IMG/VR virus record: IMGVR_UViG_3300033571_009404
Span: 186,001-250,000 of that record
Origin: a virus
Length of the DNA: 64,000 nt
Direction: 5' to 3' (one strand)
The translations under genes and the position numbers were made by a program. The notes below the pieces were generated by a model. The model was not told the origin of the DNA, searched no databases, and worked only from the letters and a program-made list of their open reading frames with translations. Of this stretch, positions 54,449-62,193 are shown in pieces. The stretch's first letter is position 1; the number at the start of each line of letters is the position of its first letter.

Positions 54449-54510
54449 GAGGGGGTATCTCCCTCTTTATGACGTCATAAATCCCTAGGCACCGAAGCAC
54501 CTAGGGATTT
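54449..54510. terminator. Back-to-back hairpins sharing a 16-bp TTTATGAC palindrome
   Basis: AGAGGG pairs with CCCTCT (54449-54466) for the plus strand. AAATCCCTAGG (54479-54489) pairs with CCTAGGGATTT (54500-54510) for the minus strand. Between them TTTATGACGTCATAAA (54466-54481) is a perfect palindrome in which each half is the tag of one hairpin. Convergent genes end at 54439 and 54521. Confidence 0.8.
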
Positions 54511-54520
54511 ACAGAGGGGA

Positions 54521-54994
54521 TTAATACGGAGGAATCAAAGTGACTTTCAACGGCAGTGGATCCAAGTACTCATAGATCAAGCTTCGCACATCACTCCATT
54601 GGAATGGTTCACTTCCATTATTCTTCCCACGCTGACCCTTACCGCAGCCTAAGCCTGGAATGGCAATAGAAGTAATACCCATCTTCCCATAGTTGTCCGC
54701 CAGTCGTTCTAACCCATGATCAATTAAGCTCAGAGGGGATCTAACTTTCCAGTGGTTTTTCGTAGGGAAACAAAGTACTTTCTTGTCATCCTTGTGGTCA
54801 AACAAGAAAAGTCCATTGGAGCTAAACACACCAAATTGGCATGCGCGTTGATATGCTGGGTAGAGTCCATCAAACTTTTCTCTAAAAGCATACGCTAATC
54901 CATTACCCATCACACCCACTTTATTCACCGGGCATACCAGTGTTTGGCAGTCTACCTTGAAGATATCAAGCCTTTTGTCTTCAACGATAATCAT
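54521..54994 (-). CDS. Macro-domain protein (ADP-ribose binding/hydrolysing)
   Basis: A 157 aa protein made almost entirely of one macro domain. The first ADP-ribose loop is NKVGVMGNGLAYAFREKF (about residues 21-38), the catalytic/phosphate loop is IPGLGCGKGQ (about 111-120), close to the DarG/TARG1-like group, whose members remove ADP-ribose from DNA or protein. In phages it could undo host ADP-ribosylation defence or regulate phage-made modification. Its ATG overlaps the stop of the upstream reading frame (ATGA), so it is translated with the frameshift region before it. It ends at a tagged hairpin. Confidence 0.85.
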   Translation of the reverse strand: MIIVEDKRLDIFKVDCQTLVCPVNKVGVMGNGLAYAFREKFDGLYPAYQRACQFGVFSSNGLFLFDHKDDKKVLCFPTKNHWKVRSPLSLIDHGLERLADNYGKMGITSIAIPGLGCGKGQRGKNNGSEPFQWSDVRSLIYEYLDPLPLKVTLIPPY

Positions 54995-55527
54995 GTTGGT
55001 AAGAAATCAGTTGGAGAATCATTTTCTTTGGACTTATTCCCATTGGTCAAGTTACTTGCTTCAGCCGCCTTACGATTGATGTAAGACTTAGCCTCAAGGA
55101 TAAGCAGATCGTTTAGCCACTTCGGATTCTCCATAAACTCCATGAAGGAACAGTTAAGGTGCTGTCCCATGTTGTAGTTATAGAAAGTCCGAATACGTTC
55201 GGGCAGTCCGGAATAGTGCTCACAGTCTTCTGTCCAGTAAAACGCCGTTACACCCATTGGGTTGGGTGGTTTACCGTCGTCATTAATGGCCAGATTGTAC
55301 TTCTGGTCGTAAGCCTGATCCATGACCAGTCGTACTTCCACAGACGAGAACTGTAGTCGGTCACGATCATGGGAACGTAACTTCTTAAAGACGCCGTCAA
55401 GCATCTCTTGGAAGTCAGCCCAAGGCGTTTTGGTATAACCAAAACGCTGGTGACCGACGTGAGCTAACGTGTGCGGTGACTTTAGGGGCGGAGGCTGATC
55501 CGGCGGATTTTCTGCACGAGTAGGGTA
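54991..55527 (-). CDS. -1 frame extension of the upstream gene (178 aa)
   Basis: This frame runs without stop from the slippery heptamer at 55533-55527 to 54991, giving 178 residues joined to the 530 residues read before it. An internal ATG at 55404 has no ribosome site, so independent translation is unlikely. The sequence is protein-like: a Pro-rich linker (NPPDQPPPLKSPH), then a conserved-looking domain (TKTPWADFQEMLDGVFKKL, VTAFYWTEDCEHYSGLPER) and a charged C-terminus. No family is recognised. If the 7-T run is a sequencing error, it is simply the C-terminal part of one 708 aa gene. Confidence 0.65.
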   Translation of the reverse strand, partial: YPTRAENPPDQPPPLKSPHTLAHVGHQRFGYTKTPWADFQEMLDGVFKKLRSHDRDRLQFSSVEVRLVMDQAYDQKYNLAINDDGKPPNPMGVTAFYWTEDCEHYSGLPERIRTFYNYNMGQHLNCSFMEFMENPKWLNDLLILEAKSYINRKAAEASNLTNGNKSKENDSPTDFLPT

Positions 55528-57116
55528 AAAAAAGCTGCCAGCGGATCGATGGGGACCAGAATCGGGAAGCGACGGGACTTAGCCGTTTTCTCGATTTCAG
55601 ACTTATCGAATGCAGGAACCGCACAGATGACGAACGTAACATCATCGATGTATTCACGTACCTTAACAAAGTACGAATCGCGCATCTCATCGTCAGACGA
55701 CAGATCCGCTAACATCTCATCGATGGTTTCACGCTTGGTCACGGTTTCCTTAGGATCGTTAGGATCCTCCGAGATGGTGATCTTTTCCACCCAGTGACTG
55801 TACTGGCGCATGTTCGACGCTTGAGCTTGCAGAGAGATCCGTTGATTACGGGAATCATCACTGATGTCTTGCGAGAACGCTTCTTCCGTCATGGCAACAA
55901 TACCATTGACCCAGGCTTGACCGGCATTGAAGTAATCCTTCAGCGACGGGACTTGGAAGTGCAGCCACATCTTGCGATTTTCCGACAGACGCACGATGTT
56001 CTGGCGTTCGGTGAATTCGTTTTGATATGTGGTCAGCATCTCATCAGTCATGGAGCCTTGAGTACGCGAACTCATCATCTGGATTTGACGAGGAGTCAGT
56101 ACCGAGTTGTCCACCCACATGGTCTTGCGCAGATCAATCAGACCATCGATCAAGCTACGTTCCTTACCACCAGCGTCAAACAGAGGACGCACGTATTGGA
56201 AGCCCTTTTGCCAGTGCAGTGCAGCCAGTGCATTCACAATAGCGTACAGGTCAGGCTGTTTGATGTACTGTTCCAGACGAGCGGCAGTCGGATCCTTCAG
56301 CGTGGTTTCCAGCATGTGCTGCATAGCGAAGTTAAACACTTCTTGTGCATAGAACACAGAACTGTTGCCAAAGGCAATACCGTAGGTAGCACGACCGAAA
56401 CGAATCTTCGATGCATCGATACGGTTAAACAGATTGACGATGGCGCCATCACTAGGTGCGCGCAGTGCAATCCAGAGACCCGAATGCCACAGGGGAACGT
56501 ACAGAACGTGACCCATGCCCATTTGCGAACGCATGCGAATCAGTGCATGAGTGCCCGACAGTTGCGACAGACCTTCAGAGCCGATGTTAGGAGCCGAAGC
56601 CACCAGGATCTGACCCTTCTCATTGCGCACCACTTGACGGAACTTCGAGTTCTTCTTGGACAGACGTCGTCGGAAGAAACCACCACGCACTGCGGTGTTC
56701 TCATTACCTTCTTGAATAGCAGCTAGCCATTCAGATGACTTGTCGTCATCGTATTCCACGTTCGGCAGATGGCTGGTGTATTCGGCCACACGAGGAGCGG
56801 TGTCTGTGGGTAGTACCAGTGTTTCCTTATTGGGATCGTAGGTACCAGGATTATGGGACAGGATTGCCCCTTCCATTTCCACAGTCGTCGAGTCCAAATG
56901 CGGCGGCAGTTCGAAGTAAGTGATGCTGGGAGTGGCGGCCTGCTCATTGTCCAGATTGGACTGAGTTTGATCAGCAATCTCAGTAGCAGCTGGGGTTTCT
57001 TGTTGAGCAGGGGTGGCCTGGTCGGAACTGAGGTTCATGGTCAGTTCCGGTTCATCCGATGCCGGAGGAGTTGGTACAGGCAAACTGTCCAGCTCGTTAT
57101 TCACATTGTCGTCCAT
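55482..57116 (-). CDS. Virion/assembly-type protein with -1 frameshift site
   Basis: A 544 aa protein. The first 110 residues are Pro/Thr/Gln/Asp-rich and disordered; the rest is alpha/beta and helical with no membrane segment. AGAGAG precedes the ATG at 57116, 12 bases after the upstream stop. Close to its end the message contains T TTT TTT in the zero frame (55533-55527); the zero frame then adds only 14 residues, while the -1 frame is open for 178 codons. Tail assembly chaperones of many phages use this arrangement, though they are much shorter. Role inferred: virion or tail assembly. Confidence 0.65.
   Translation of the reverse strand: MDDNVNNELDSLPVPTPPASDEPELTMNLSSDQATPAQQETPAATEIADQTQSNLDNEQAATPSITYFELPPHLDSTTVEMEGAILSHNPGTYDPNKETLVLPTDTAPRVAEYTSHLPNVEYDDDKSSEWLAAIQEGNENTAVRGGFFRRRLSKKNSKFRQVVRNEKGQILVASAPNIGSEGLSQLSGTHALIRMRSQMGMGHVLYVPLWHSGLWIALRAPSDGAIVNLFNRIDASKIRFGRATYGIAFGNSSVFYAQEVFNFAMQHMLETTLKDPTAARLEQYIKQPDLYAIVNALAALHWQKGFQYVRPLFDAGGKERSLIDGLIDLRKTMWVDNSVLTPRQIQMMSSRTQGSMTDEMLTTYQNEFTERQNIVRLSENRKMWLHFQVPSLKDYFNAGQAWVNGIVAMTEEAFSQDISDDSRNQRISLQAQASNMRQYSHWVEKITISEDPNDPKETVTKRETIDEMLADLSSDDEMRDSYFVKVREYIDDVTFVICAVPAFDKSEIEKTAKSRRFPILVPIDPLAAFFTLLVQKIRRISLRP
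55527..55533 (-). promoter_or_regulatory. Slippery heptamer T TTT TTT, candidate -1 ribosomal frameshift
   Basis: On the minus strand, codons GCT TTT TTT ACC contain the X XXY YYZ heptamer in the correct phase. After slipping, the reading continues TAC CCT ACT and stays open to 54991. A downstream stimulatory structure was not identified. Confidence 0.6.
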
Positions 57117-57128
57117 TGTACTCTCTGA

Positions 57129-57755
57129 TTAGTGAATGGTTTTGGAATCGCCTTCGACGAAGGTGACGTCAGTCACAACTTCCGGATTGGCAGCTTGTTG
57201 TGCGTCATACGCAGCTTGTGCTTCTTCGTCATCCTTCTTCAGAACAGCTTCAGCAGCAGCCAGTGCTTCCGGATGTTGTTCAGCGATCTGCTTCATCTTG
57301 CCGATGAGGTTGCGTTCACCTTCTTCCAGAGCGATCAGGATCTCACGAGCGATCTTGTAGGTCGACTCTTCGTTCAGCACGGCGATCTTGGCGTACTGTT
57401 CCAGCAGACCGAATGCCCAGGTAACTTGCTGGATATCAGCATTGCCCGACAGATGCTTGTGTTGGTTGTAGACCTTGGCGATCTCGCCATTCAGGTGAAC
57501 GATGTCTTGAGCCAGCACGATCAGGTTGTTGCTGAAGGCTGCTGGATTGGTGACATGTGCCACGATGTTGGGATTCTCACGGCAACGATGGAGGATGCCT
57601 TCGTACTTGGCAACAGCAGCGATGATGTCATTGCGAGAATTCTTCAGATCATCGAACAGACTGTTGCCCGCTTTGGAATCTTTGGGCAAGACAATCTTAG
57701 ATTGCTTGTGCGCTTCGCCGCCTTTTTTCTTGGCGGTGGATTGTTTGGTAGACAT
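57129..57755 (-). CDS. Unrecognised 208 aa helical protein, first gene of its unit
   Basis: A 208 aa minus-strand protein with a basic N-terminus (STKQSTAKKKGGEAHKQSK) and long helices after it (EILIALEEGERNLIGKMKQIAEQ), then an Ala/Glu-rich end. It could form a coiled coil. ACGGAGAGACC precedes the ATG. It is followed after 12 bases by the frameshift gene and then the macro-domain gene, forming one unit. Biased codons suggest good expression. No family recognised. Confidence 0.6.
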   Translation of the reverse strand: MSTKQSTAKKKGGEAHKQSKIVLPKDSKAGNSLFDDLKNSRNDIIAAVAKYEGILHRCRENPNIVAHVTNPAAFSNNLIVLAQDIVHLNGEIAKVYNQHKHLSGNADIQQVTWAFGLLEQYAKIAVLNEESTYKIAREILIALEEGERNLIGKMKQIAEQHPEALAAAEAVLKKDDEEAQAAYDAQQAANPEVVTDVTFVEGDSKTIH

Positions 57756-57891
57756 GGTCTCTCCGTGTAAAAATTAAAGAATGAATCGCCAATCATTTGA
57801 CTATTCGTTTAGACCACTCCATCGTCATGTGGCGTAAGTCCGCTACATGATGGAGAAATCCTGTATTTTCCTACCATAACGGGGCAATGCC

Positions 57892-58740
57892 GTGTTAGAC
57901 CTACTGAGAAACTATTTAAATGGGGCGGTTCACCCCGATCTCGTTAATGAGTTTGTCAAAGCAGATAAAGTCTTCCAGACCTTCAGCCTGCAAGAAACAG
58001 ACTACGACGATATCTATACAGATATCCTGATGACGATCGATCAGAAGGACACACACGATACCACCGCTGAACTCATTGATGTCACAAGTCAGATGCTGGT
58101 GGATATCATGAGTCAACACAGCATTACCGTTGCGGATAACCTTCCGTTAGGTAAGCTGGTGGCGTTAGCCCAGAGCATTTGGGCAATGCAAAACTATGAT
58201 ACACCGTCAGCACTGCTGGCTATTGTGTATCAACATGAACCACCTGAAGATCTCTTCTCTGAATTGGTAGAGGTCACCATGGGTATTTCTGCAGAGCTTG
58301 CAGTGACCTGGGTGGTTAAGGTGGATATCGCTTTCATCAACGCCGTGCGTGAATATGCTAACGAACAGGAAGCAGCAATTCTCAACATGGTAGAAAGTGA
58401 AGCACCCTCGGAATACGCAGAGAACATGCGTCGCTTCTTACGTCTTTTAAAAGATCCTCCACTTCGTATTGTCGACGCCATTCGTCGCGGCATGAAGGTT
58501 GGATTCCCTTTCAAGATTTATGCCGATGCTGTTTTGCGTGATGCTGAGAGTCTGGAGATTAATCAGATTGCCAATGAATTAATTGGTATGGCTCTGATTA
58601 GTTCAGATGGTGCGCAAGATATCCGAGCCACTATCAACAAACACATGGAAGAATACATTCACAACACTGACATCATCGTGCGTGTGCAGAGTGTAATCTC
58701 AACCACCCTCCTGGAGTACGGCCGCTATGAACAAGCGTGA
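57892..58740 (+). CDS. Unrecognised 282 aa helical protein (GTG start)
   Basis: A 282 aa protein starting at GTG 57892, with GGGGCAATGCC upstream as a weak site. It is almost all helix and acidic, with repeated Asp/Glu and Ile. The last 14 bases overlap the start of the RNA polymerase gene at 58727, so the two are translationally coupled and possibly act together. No motif recognised. Confidence 0.6.
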   Translation: MLDLLRNYLNGAVHPDLVNEFVKADKVFQTFSLQETDYDDIYTDILMTIDQKDTHDTTAELIDVTSQMLVDIMSQHSITVADNLPLGKLVALAQSIWAMQNYDTPSALLAIVYQHEPPEDLFSELVEVTMGISAELAVTWVVKVDIAFINAVREYANEQEAAILNMVESEAPSEYAENMRRFLRLLKDPPLRIVDAIRRGMKVGFPFKIYADAVLRDAESLEINQIANELIGMALISSDGAQDIRATINKHMEEYIHNTDIIVRVQSVISTTLLEYGRYEQA

Positions 58741-60028
58741 TTATTTCCTAGCCGCTTTAAAGGCTGGGTGCGGTAGGAAACGAGGCTGGGTTATCTCAGT
58801 CTTTGCAGTAACGGATGAAGGTGCTGAACGCTGGAAGAATGATCCTTATCAATTCCGCATCGTTCGTACCCCAAAGGCCATCTTCTTTGTTAATCAGAAT
58901 AAAGAATTAGAACCGATCGATGATGTCGATCCGACTAAGCCTTTATTCGTTCGCAATGAAGCCATCAGCTTAGCCATTAATGACATGGCCAACGTGTTCG
59001 ATCCCATTCGTACCACGTATGGCAACTGTCTGGCTAACGATGTACTTCTGTGCTGGCCGTTTGGCAAGAAGGTTCCTTTCATCACTGGTCGCTTTTCTAC
59101 CGGTGTGATTGAAGATGCAATTCTTTCTAAGATCACAGACGACGTCCAACCAGGTGTCTCAGGTGAAGATCCCAATGCGATCTACATCAACGAGTATCTG
59201 AAGTATGTCGACGGTACGGTCTACTTAACCAACTTCACGCAACTCTTTACCCCAGCAGGTACTGAGAAGACGATGACGTTCCACCCTCTGCGTAATGAAT
59301 TGAAAAAGCGCTTGCTGGAAGAGAACAAAGATCGTCTGCATGACCCGGCAGTGGTGGCATTGATTGAAGCCGAGCTGGTCAAGCTGGATAAGGAGTGGTT
59401 AAAGGGTGACCGTGGTGAAGACTTCTACATTAAAGGCAAGTCCTTTAACATCGTGCGTAAAAAGCTCGGTGGTATGTATGGTGCTGAACCGGGTCTGGAA
59501 GAAAAAGTGGAAGTGGACTTAATCAGTAACTCCCTGTCAGAAGGCTGGGACTTAAAGAAGTTCGCTTCTATGAACAACGCACAGCGTGCGGGTTCGTTTA
59601 ACCGTGGTGCTCAAACTGAATTGGGCGGTGAAGCTGTTAAGGCGCTGCTGCGTGCATCGTCTAACATTAACATCGTCAAGGGTGACTGCGGTACCAAGTT
59701 GGGTAAACCAATTGACGTAGATGGTTCTAACTACAAACAACTGGTAGGACGTTCTGTGCAATTGAAAGAAGGTCCCATCTTAGTCGATGCAGAATCTGCA
59801 AAGGCTTACGTGGGACGTCGAGTCATGGTTCGTTCTCCTCAATTCTGTCACTCACCTCTGACTGACCGATGCGAAGTTTGTATGGGTAAGAACTTAGCAG
59901 ATAACCCAGACGGTGCATCTGTTGCGATCTCCAACGTGGGATCGACCTTCTTAGCTATCTTCATGAGTGCAGCTCACTCTAAAGGTACGACCGTGGCGAA
60001 GATGGACTTGATGTCCGCCTTTAATTGA
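58727..60028 (+). CDS. Second RNA polymerase beta'-like C-terminal subunit
   Basis: A 433 aa protein that aligns in order with the beta' C-terminal half. MNNAQRAGSFNRGAQTELGG with GEAVKALLRASS (about 282-310) fits the bridge-helix/trigger region; INIVKGDCGTKLG matches the DCGT phrase; CHSPLTDRCEVCMG (about 373-386) is the Cys cluster; and GSTFLAIFMSAAHSKGT (about 401-417) fits the AQSIGEPGTQ block. It differs from the 689 aa protein at 50195, so the phage has two beta' C-terminal pieces, as expected for separate virion and non-virion enzymes. It is overlapped at the start by the gene at 57892. Confidence 0.85.
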   Translation: MNKRDYFLAALKAGCGRKRGWVISVFAVTDEGAERWKNDPYQFRIVRTPKAIFFVNQNKELEPIDDVDPTKPLFVRNEAISLAINDMANVFDPIRTTYGNCLANDVLLCWPFGKKVPFITGRFSTGVIEDAILSKITDDVQPGVSGEDPNAIYINEYLKYVDGTVYLTNFTQLFTPAGTEKTMTFHPLRNELKKRLLEENKDRLHDPAVVALIEAELVKLDKEWLKGDRGEDFYIKGKSFNIVRKKLGGMYGAEPGLEEKVEVDLISNSLSEGWDLKKFASMNNAQRAGSFNRGAQTELGGEAVKALLRASSNINIVKGDCGTKLGKPIDVDGSNYKQLVGRSVQLKEGPILVDAESAKAYVGRRVMVRSPQFCHSPLTDRCEVCMGKNLADNPDGASVAISNVGSTFLAIFMSAAHSKGTTVAKMDLMSAFN

Positions 60029-60055
60029 CAATAAATACTTACCGCAGGAATCAGT

Positions 60056-61087
60056 ATGGGTAATAACAAACGCAACAAGCTTAACCTCCAGATGAAAGGA
60101 AAGAACGTGTCCAACGAATCGACTCAAGATCAGTCCAATGGTCAAGAAGATAAAGCACAAGGCCAAGAGCAAGCTAAAGAAGTTGTTCAAGCAAGCCAAG
60201 CGCCTGTGGAAGGTCAGGAACAAAAAGATCAAAAGCCGCCTGTCGAAGGTAACGTGAAAGATGGTGAAGTCCCTCAAGTCCCTCCTGCTTCCGAAGCCGC
60301 TATCGCTGCCCAAGGTGACAAGTCTGCCAACGAAGCTGTCCCGACTTCCGGATCCATCTCCAGTGATGTCCCGCCCACTCCTGAAAAGCCAATCGTCGAT
60401 GAAGCGTTGGCAGCTGCGATCAACGCTCAAGCCAACGGTCCTAAAACCGTAGCTCCAGCTGAAGTCGTGAACCAGGGTACCAAGGACTCGTCTTCGCAGA
60501 TCCAGACCCCGGTGGCGACTCCCGTGCCTCCTGCTGTTCCGACTCCTCCGATGCCTGCCATGAAGCTGGCTGACAAAGTGGAAGTCAAGCAAGTTCCGGT
60601 GGCTCAAGATTCGACCGCTACTCCGGGTGTCGTCAGTGAAATGCAAGCCGTGCTGGATTCGGAAAAGATCCCCACTGGTGTGAAGATGGCACTGCATGCG
60701 ATCCAGAGCTACGAAGAAACCATGAAGGTCGGTCGTCCAGTCAAGACTGAAGTGGGTGCTGCTCAACAACGCGGCCTGTACCTGTCGGTCAAGGCCATCA
60801 TCGAACAGACCCCGGTGGGCGACTTCAAGCAAGTCTTCCGCTCCCTGCTGAAGACGGTCGAAGCCAACCGCACTGGCTGCTTCGCACCGCACGCTATCTT
60901 CCGTTTCCTGAAGGATGGCAAGCTGAACTCGGAAGAGATCAACATGTTCCGTCAATCGATGGACATGCTGGTGCGTCTGGCCCCGGTGGCTGGTCGTACT
61001 GAAACCCTGCGTCAAACCGACATCCGTAAAGCACTGGCTGGTTACAACCCGGCTGCTGTGGATCGTGTCGTTGCTTACTTCGAGTAA
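60056..61087 (+). CDS. Acidic protein with long disordered N-terminal half
   Basis: A 343 aa protein. ATG 60056 has AGGA upstream; an in-frame GTG at 60107 has a better site (AAAGGA) and would start MSNESTQDQS, so either could be used. Residues 1-190 are low complexity, rich in Gln, Glu, Pro, Ala and Val. Residues about 195-343 form an ordered helical domain (MFRQSMDMLVRLAPVAGRTETL). Codons become strongly biased in the second half. A scaffold or virion protein is conceivable; no family recognised. Confidence 0.6.
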   Translation: MGNNKRNKLNLQMKGKNVSNESTQDQSNGQEDKAQGQEQAKEVVQASQAPVEGQEQKDQKPPVEGNVKDGEVPQVPPASEAAIAAQGDKSANEAVPTSGSISSDVPPTPEKPIVDEALAAAINAQANGPKTVAPAEVVNQGTKDSSSQIQTPVATPVPPAVPTPPMPAMKLADKVEVKQVPVAQDSTATPGVVSEMQAVLDSEKIPTGVKMALHAIQSYEETMKVGRPVKTEVGAAQQRGLYLSVKAIIEQTPVGDFKQVFRSLLKTVEANRTGCFAPHAIFRFLKDGKLNSEEINMFRQSMDMLVRLAPVAGRTETLRQTDIRKALAGYNPAAVDRVVAYFE

Positions 61088-61105
61088 GACCTGCGCCGAT
61101 AGAGA

Positions 61106-61152
61106 GCCAATTCCTATGGAGAGCCTTAATGGTTATCTCCATGGGGATTGGC
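61106..61152 (+). promoter_or_regulatory. 17-bp hairpin in the endolysin leader
   Basis: GCCAATTCCTATGGAGA (61106-61122) pairs with TCTCCATGGGGATTGGC (61136-61152) with two wobble pairs and a 13-base loop. There is no T-tract or TTTATGAC tag. It ends 24 bases before the endolysin ATG and could be a terminator for the gene before it or a translational or stability element for the endolysin. Confidence 0.55.
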
Positions 61153-61175
61153 CCCTATTACGTTAGGAGAAAAAG

Positions 61176-62138
61176 ATGAGTCTGGATCCAGCTAAGATGG
61201 ATACGAACCACATCAAGAATGTACAGAAAGTACTTAACGATAAGTTGGGGAGTAACCTTGAGATTACGGGTAAGTTTGATATTTTAACCCGTGTCGCACT
61301 CGCTAGGTTTCAGCGTAAGATGCAAATACCAGAGACATGCAACTACGATGAAGCTACACAGCTGTTGATTGAACCATCGATTAAAGGAGTTAGCATGTCT
61401 GACAACGGATTAGTAATTACTCAAGACCAGTTCCGTCAAATGGTCGGCACTGATGCAGCGACTGCAGCTGCTTGGTATGAACCCATGACTGCCGCGATGG
61501 TGGAGTGCGGTATTGTCACCAAACTGGATGCCTGTGCATTCTTGGCTCAAATCGGTCATGAGACCAATGGCTTAAAAGTTCTGTCCGAGAACCTGAACTA
61601 CAGCGCCGATGGTCTGGCTAATACTTGGCCCAACCGCTACGCTGAAGTTGTGAACGGTCAGTACGTCAAAGTACCAGCACCTACTCCAGCAGGTCGTCCT
61701 ACTGTTGGTACCCCCGTCATGCGTTATAAACCCAATGCACTGGCATTGAAGTTAAACCGCAATCCTCAAGCGATCGCTAACAACGTCTATGCTAATCGCT
61801 TAGGTAATGGCGATGAAGCTTCTGGTGATGGTTGGAACCATCGTGGCATGGGTCCTATCCAGTTAACGGGTAAAGACAACCAAGCTACCATGGGTAAGAA
61901 GTTGGGTGTAGATCTGGTAGCTAACCCTGAACTCCTGATGCAGCCTGTTATCGGTAGTCGTGCTTCGGCACACTTCTGGTTAGACAATGGCGTTTCTGCA
62001 TTCGCTAACAAGGGTGACTTTGATGGCGTATCGGACAAAGTCAATCTGGGTCGTAAGACTGAGAAGATTGGCGATGCGATTGGCTATGCTGATCGTCTGT
62101 CCCGTTTCAATGCTAACCGCAAGCTGCTGAATGTGTAA
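61176..62138 (+). CDS. Modular endolysin: peptidoglycan-binding domain plus GH19-type lysozyme
   Basis: A 320 aa muralytic enzyme. Residues 1-70 form a PG_binding_1-type domain (HIKNVQKVLNDKLG, GKFDILTRVALARFQRKMQ). Residues about 80-315 are a GH19 chitinase/lysozyme-like domain: CAFLAQIGHETNGL holds the expected catalytic glutamate, followed by ENLNYSADGL, NHRGMGPIQLTGKDN and a late helical segment. The order N-terminal binding, C-terminal catalysis is as in OBP and EL phage endolysins. No signal peptide, so it needs a holin or other release. AGGAG precedes ATG 61176. An internal AAAGGAG and in-frame ATG lie at the domain border. Confidence 0.85.
   Translation: MSLDPAKMDTNHIKNVQKVLNDKLGSNLEITGKFDILTRVALARFQRKMQIPETCNYDEATQLLIEPSIKGVSMSDNGLVITQDQFRQMVGTDAATAAAWYEPMTAAMVECGIVTKLDACAFLAQIGHETNGLKVLSENLNYSADGLANTWPNRYAEVVNGQYVKVPAPTPAGRPTVGTPVMRYKPNALALKLNRNPQAIANNVYANRLGNGDEASGDGWNHRGMGPIQLTGKDNQATMGKKLGVDLVANPELLMQPVIGSRASAHFWLDNGVSAFANKGDFDGVSDKVNLGRKTEKIGDAIGYADRLSRFNANRKLLNV
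61383..61397 (+). promoter_or_regulatory. Internal ribosome site and in-frame ATG in the endolysin gene
   Basis: AAAGGAG (61383-61389) is followed after 5 bases by ATG 61395, in frame with the endolysin. It begins MSDNGLVITQDQFRQ, exactly at the start of the catalytic domain. It would give a 247 aa enzyme without the wall-binding domain. Confidence 0.6.
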
Positions 62139-62144
62139 CTGACG

Positions 62145-62193
62145 GCATATGTCCCCGACACCTCCTTGTGAGAAGTGTCGGGGACTGTATGAC
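62145..62193. terminator. Bidirectional hairpin with TGTATGAC tag
   Basis: GTCCCCGACAC (62151-62161) pairs perfectly with GTGTCGGGGAC (62175-62185), followed by TGTATGAC at 62186-62193 and preceded by GGCATAT. It lies between the endolysin stop and the stop of the convergent polymerase gene at 62204. Confidence 0.8.

Noticed and set aside
54991-55404. DarT-like toxin partner for the macro-domain protein
   Set aside because: Position next to a macro domain suggests it, but no DarT motif is visible and the frame is continuous with the upstream virion-type gene through the slippery site.
55415-55690. 91-codon minus-strand ORF spanning the slippery site
   Set aside because: It is the third frame; the -1 frame is the one joined in phase by the heptamer and has better composition.
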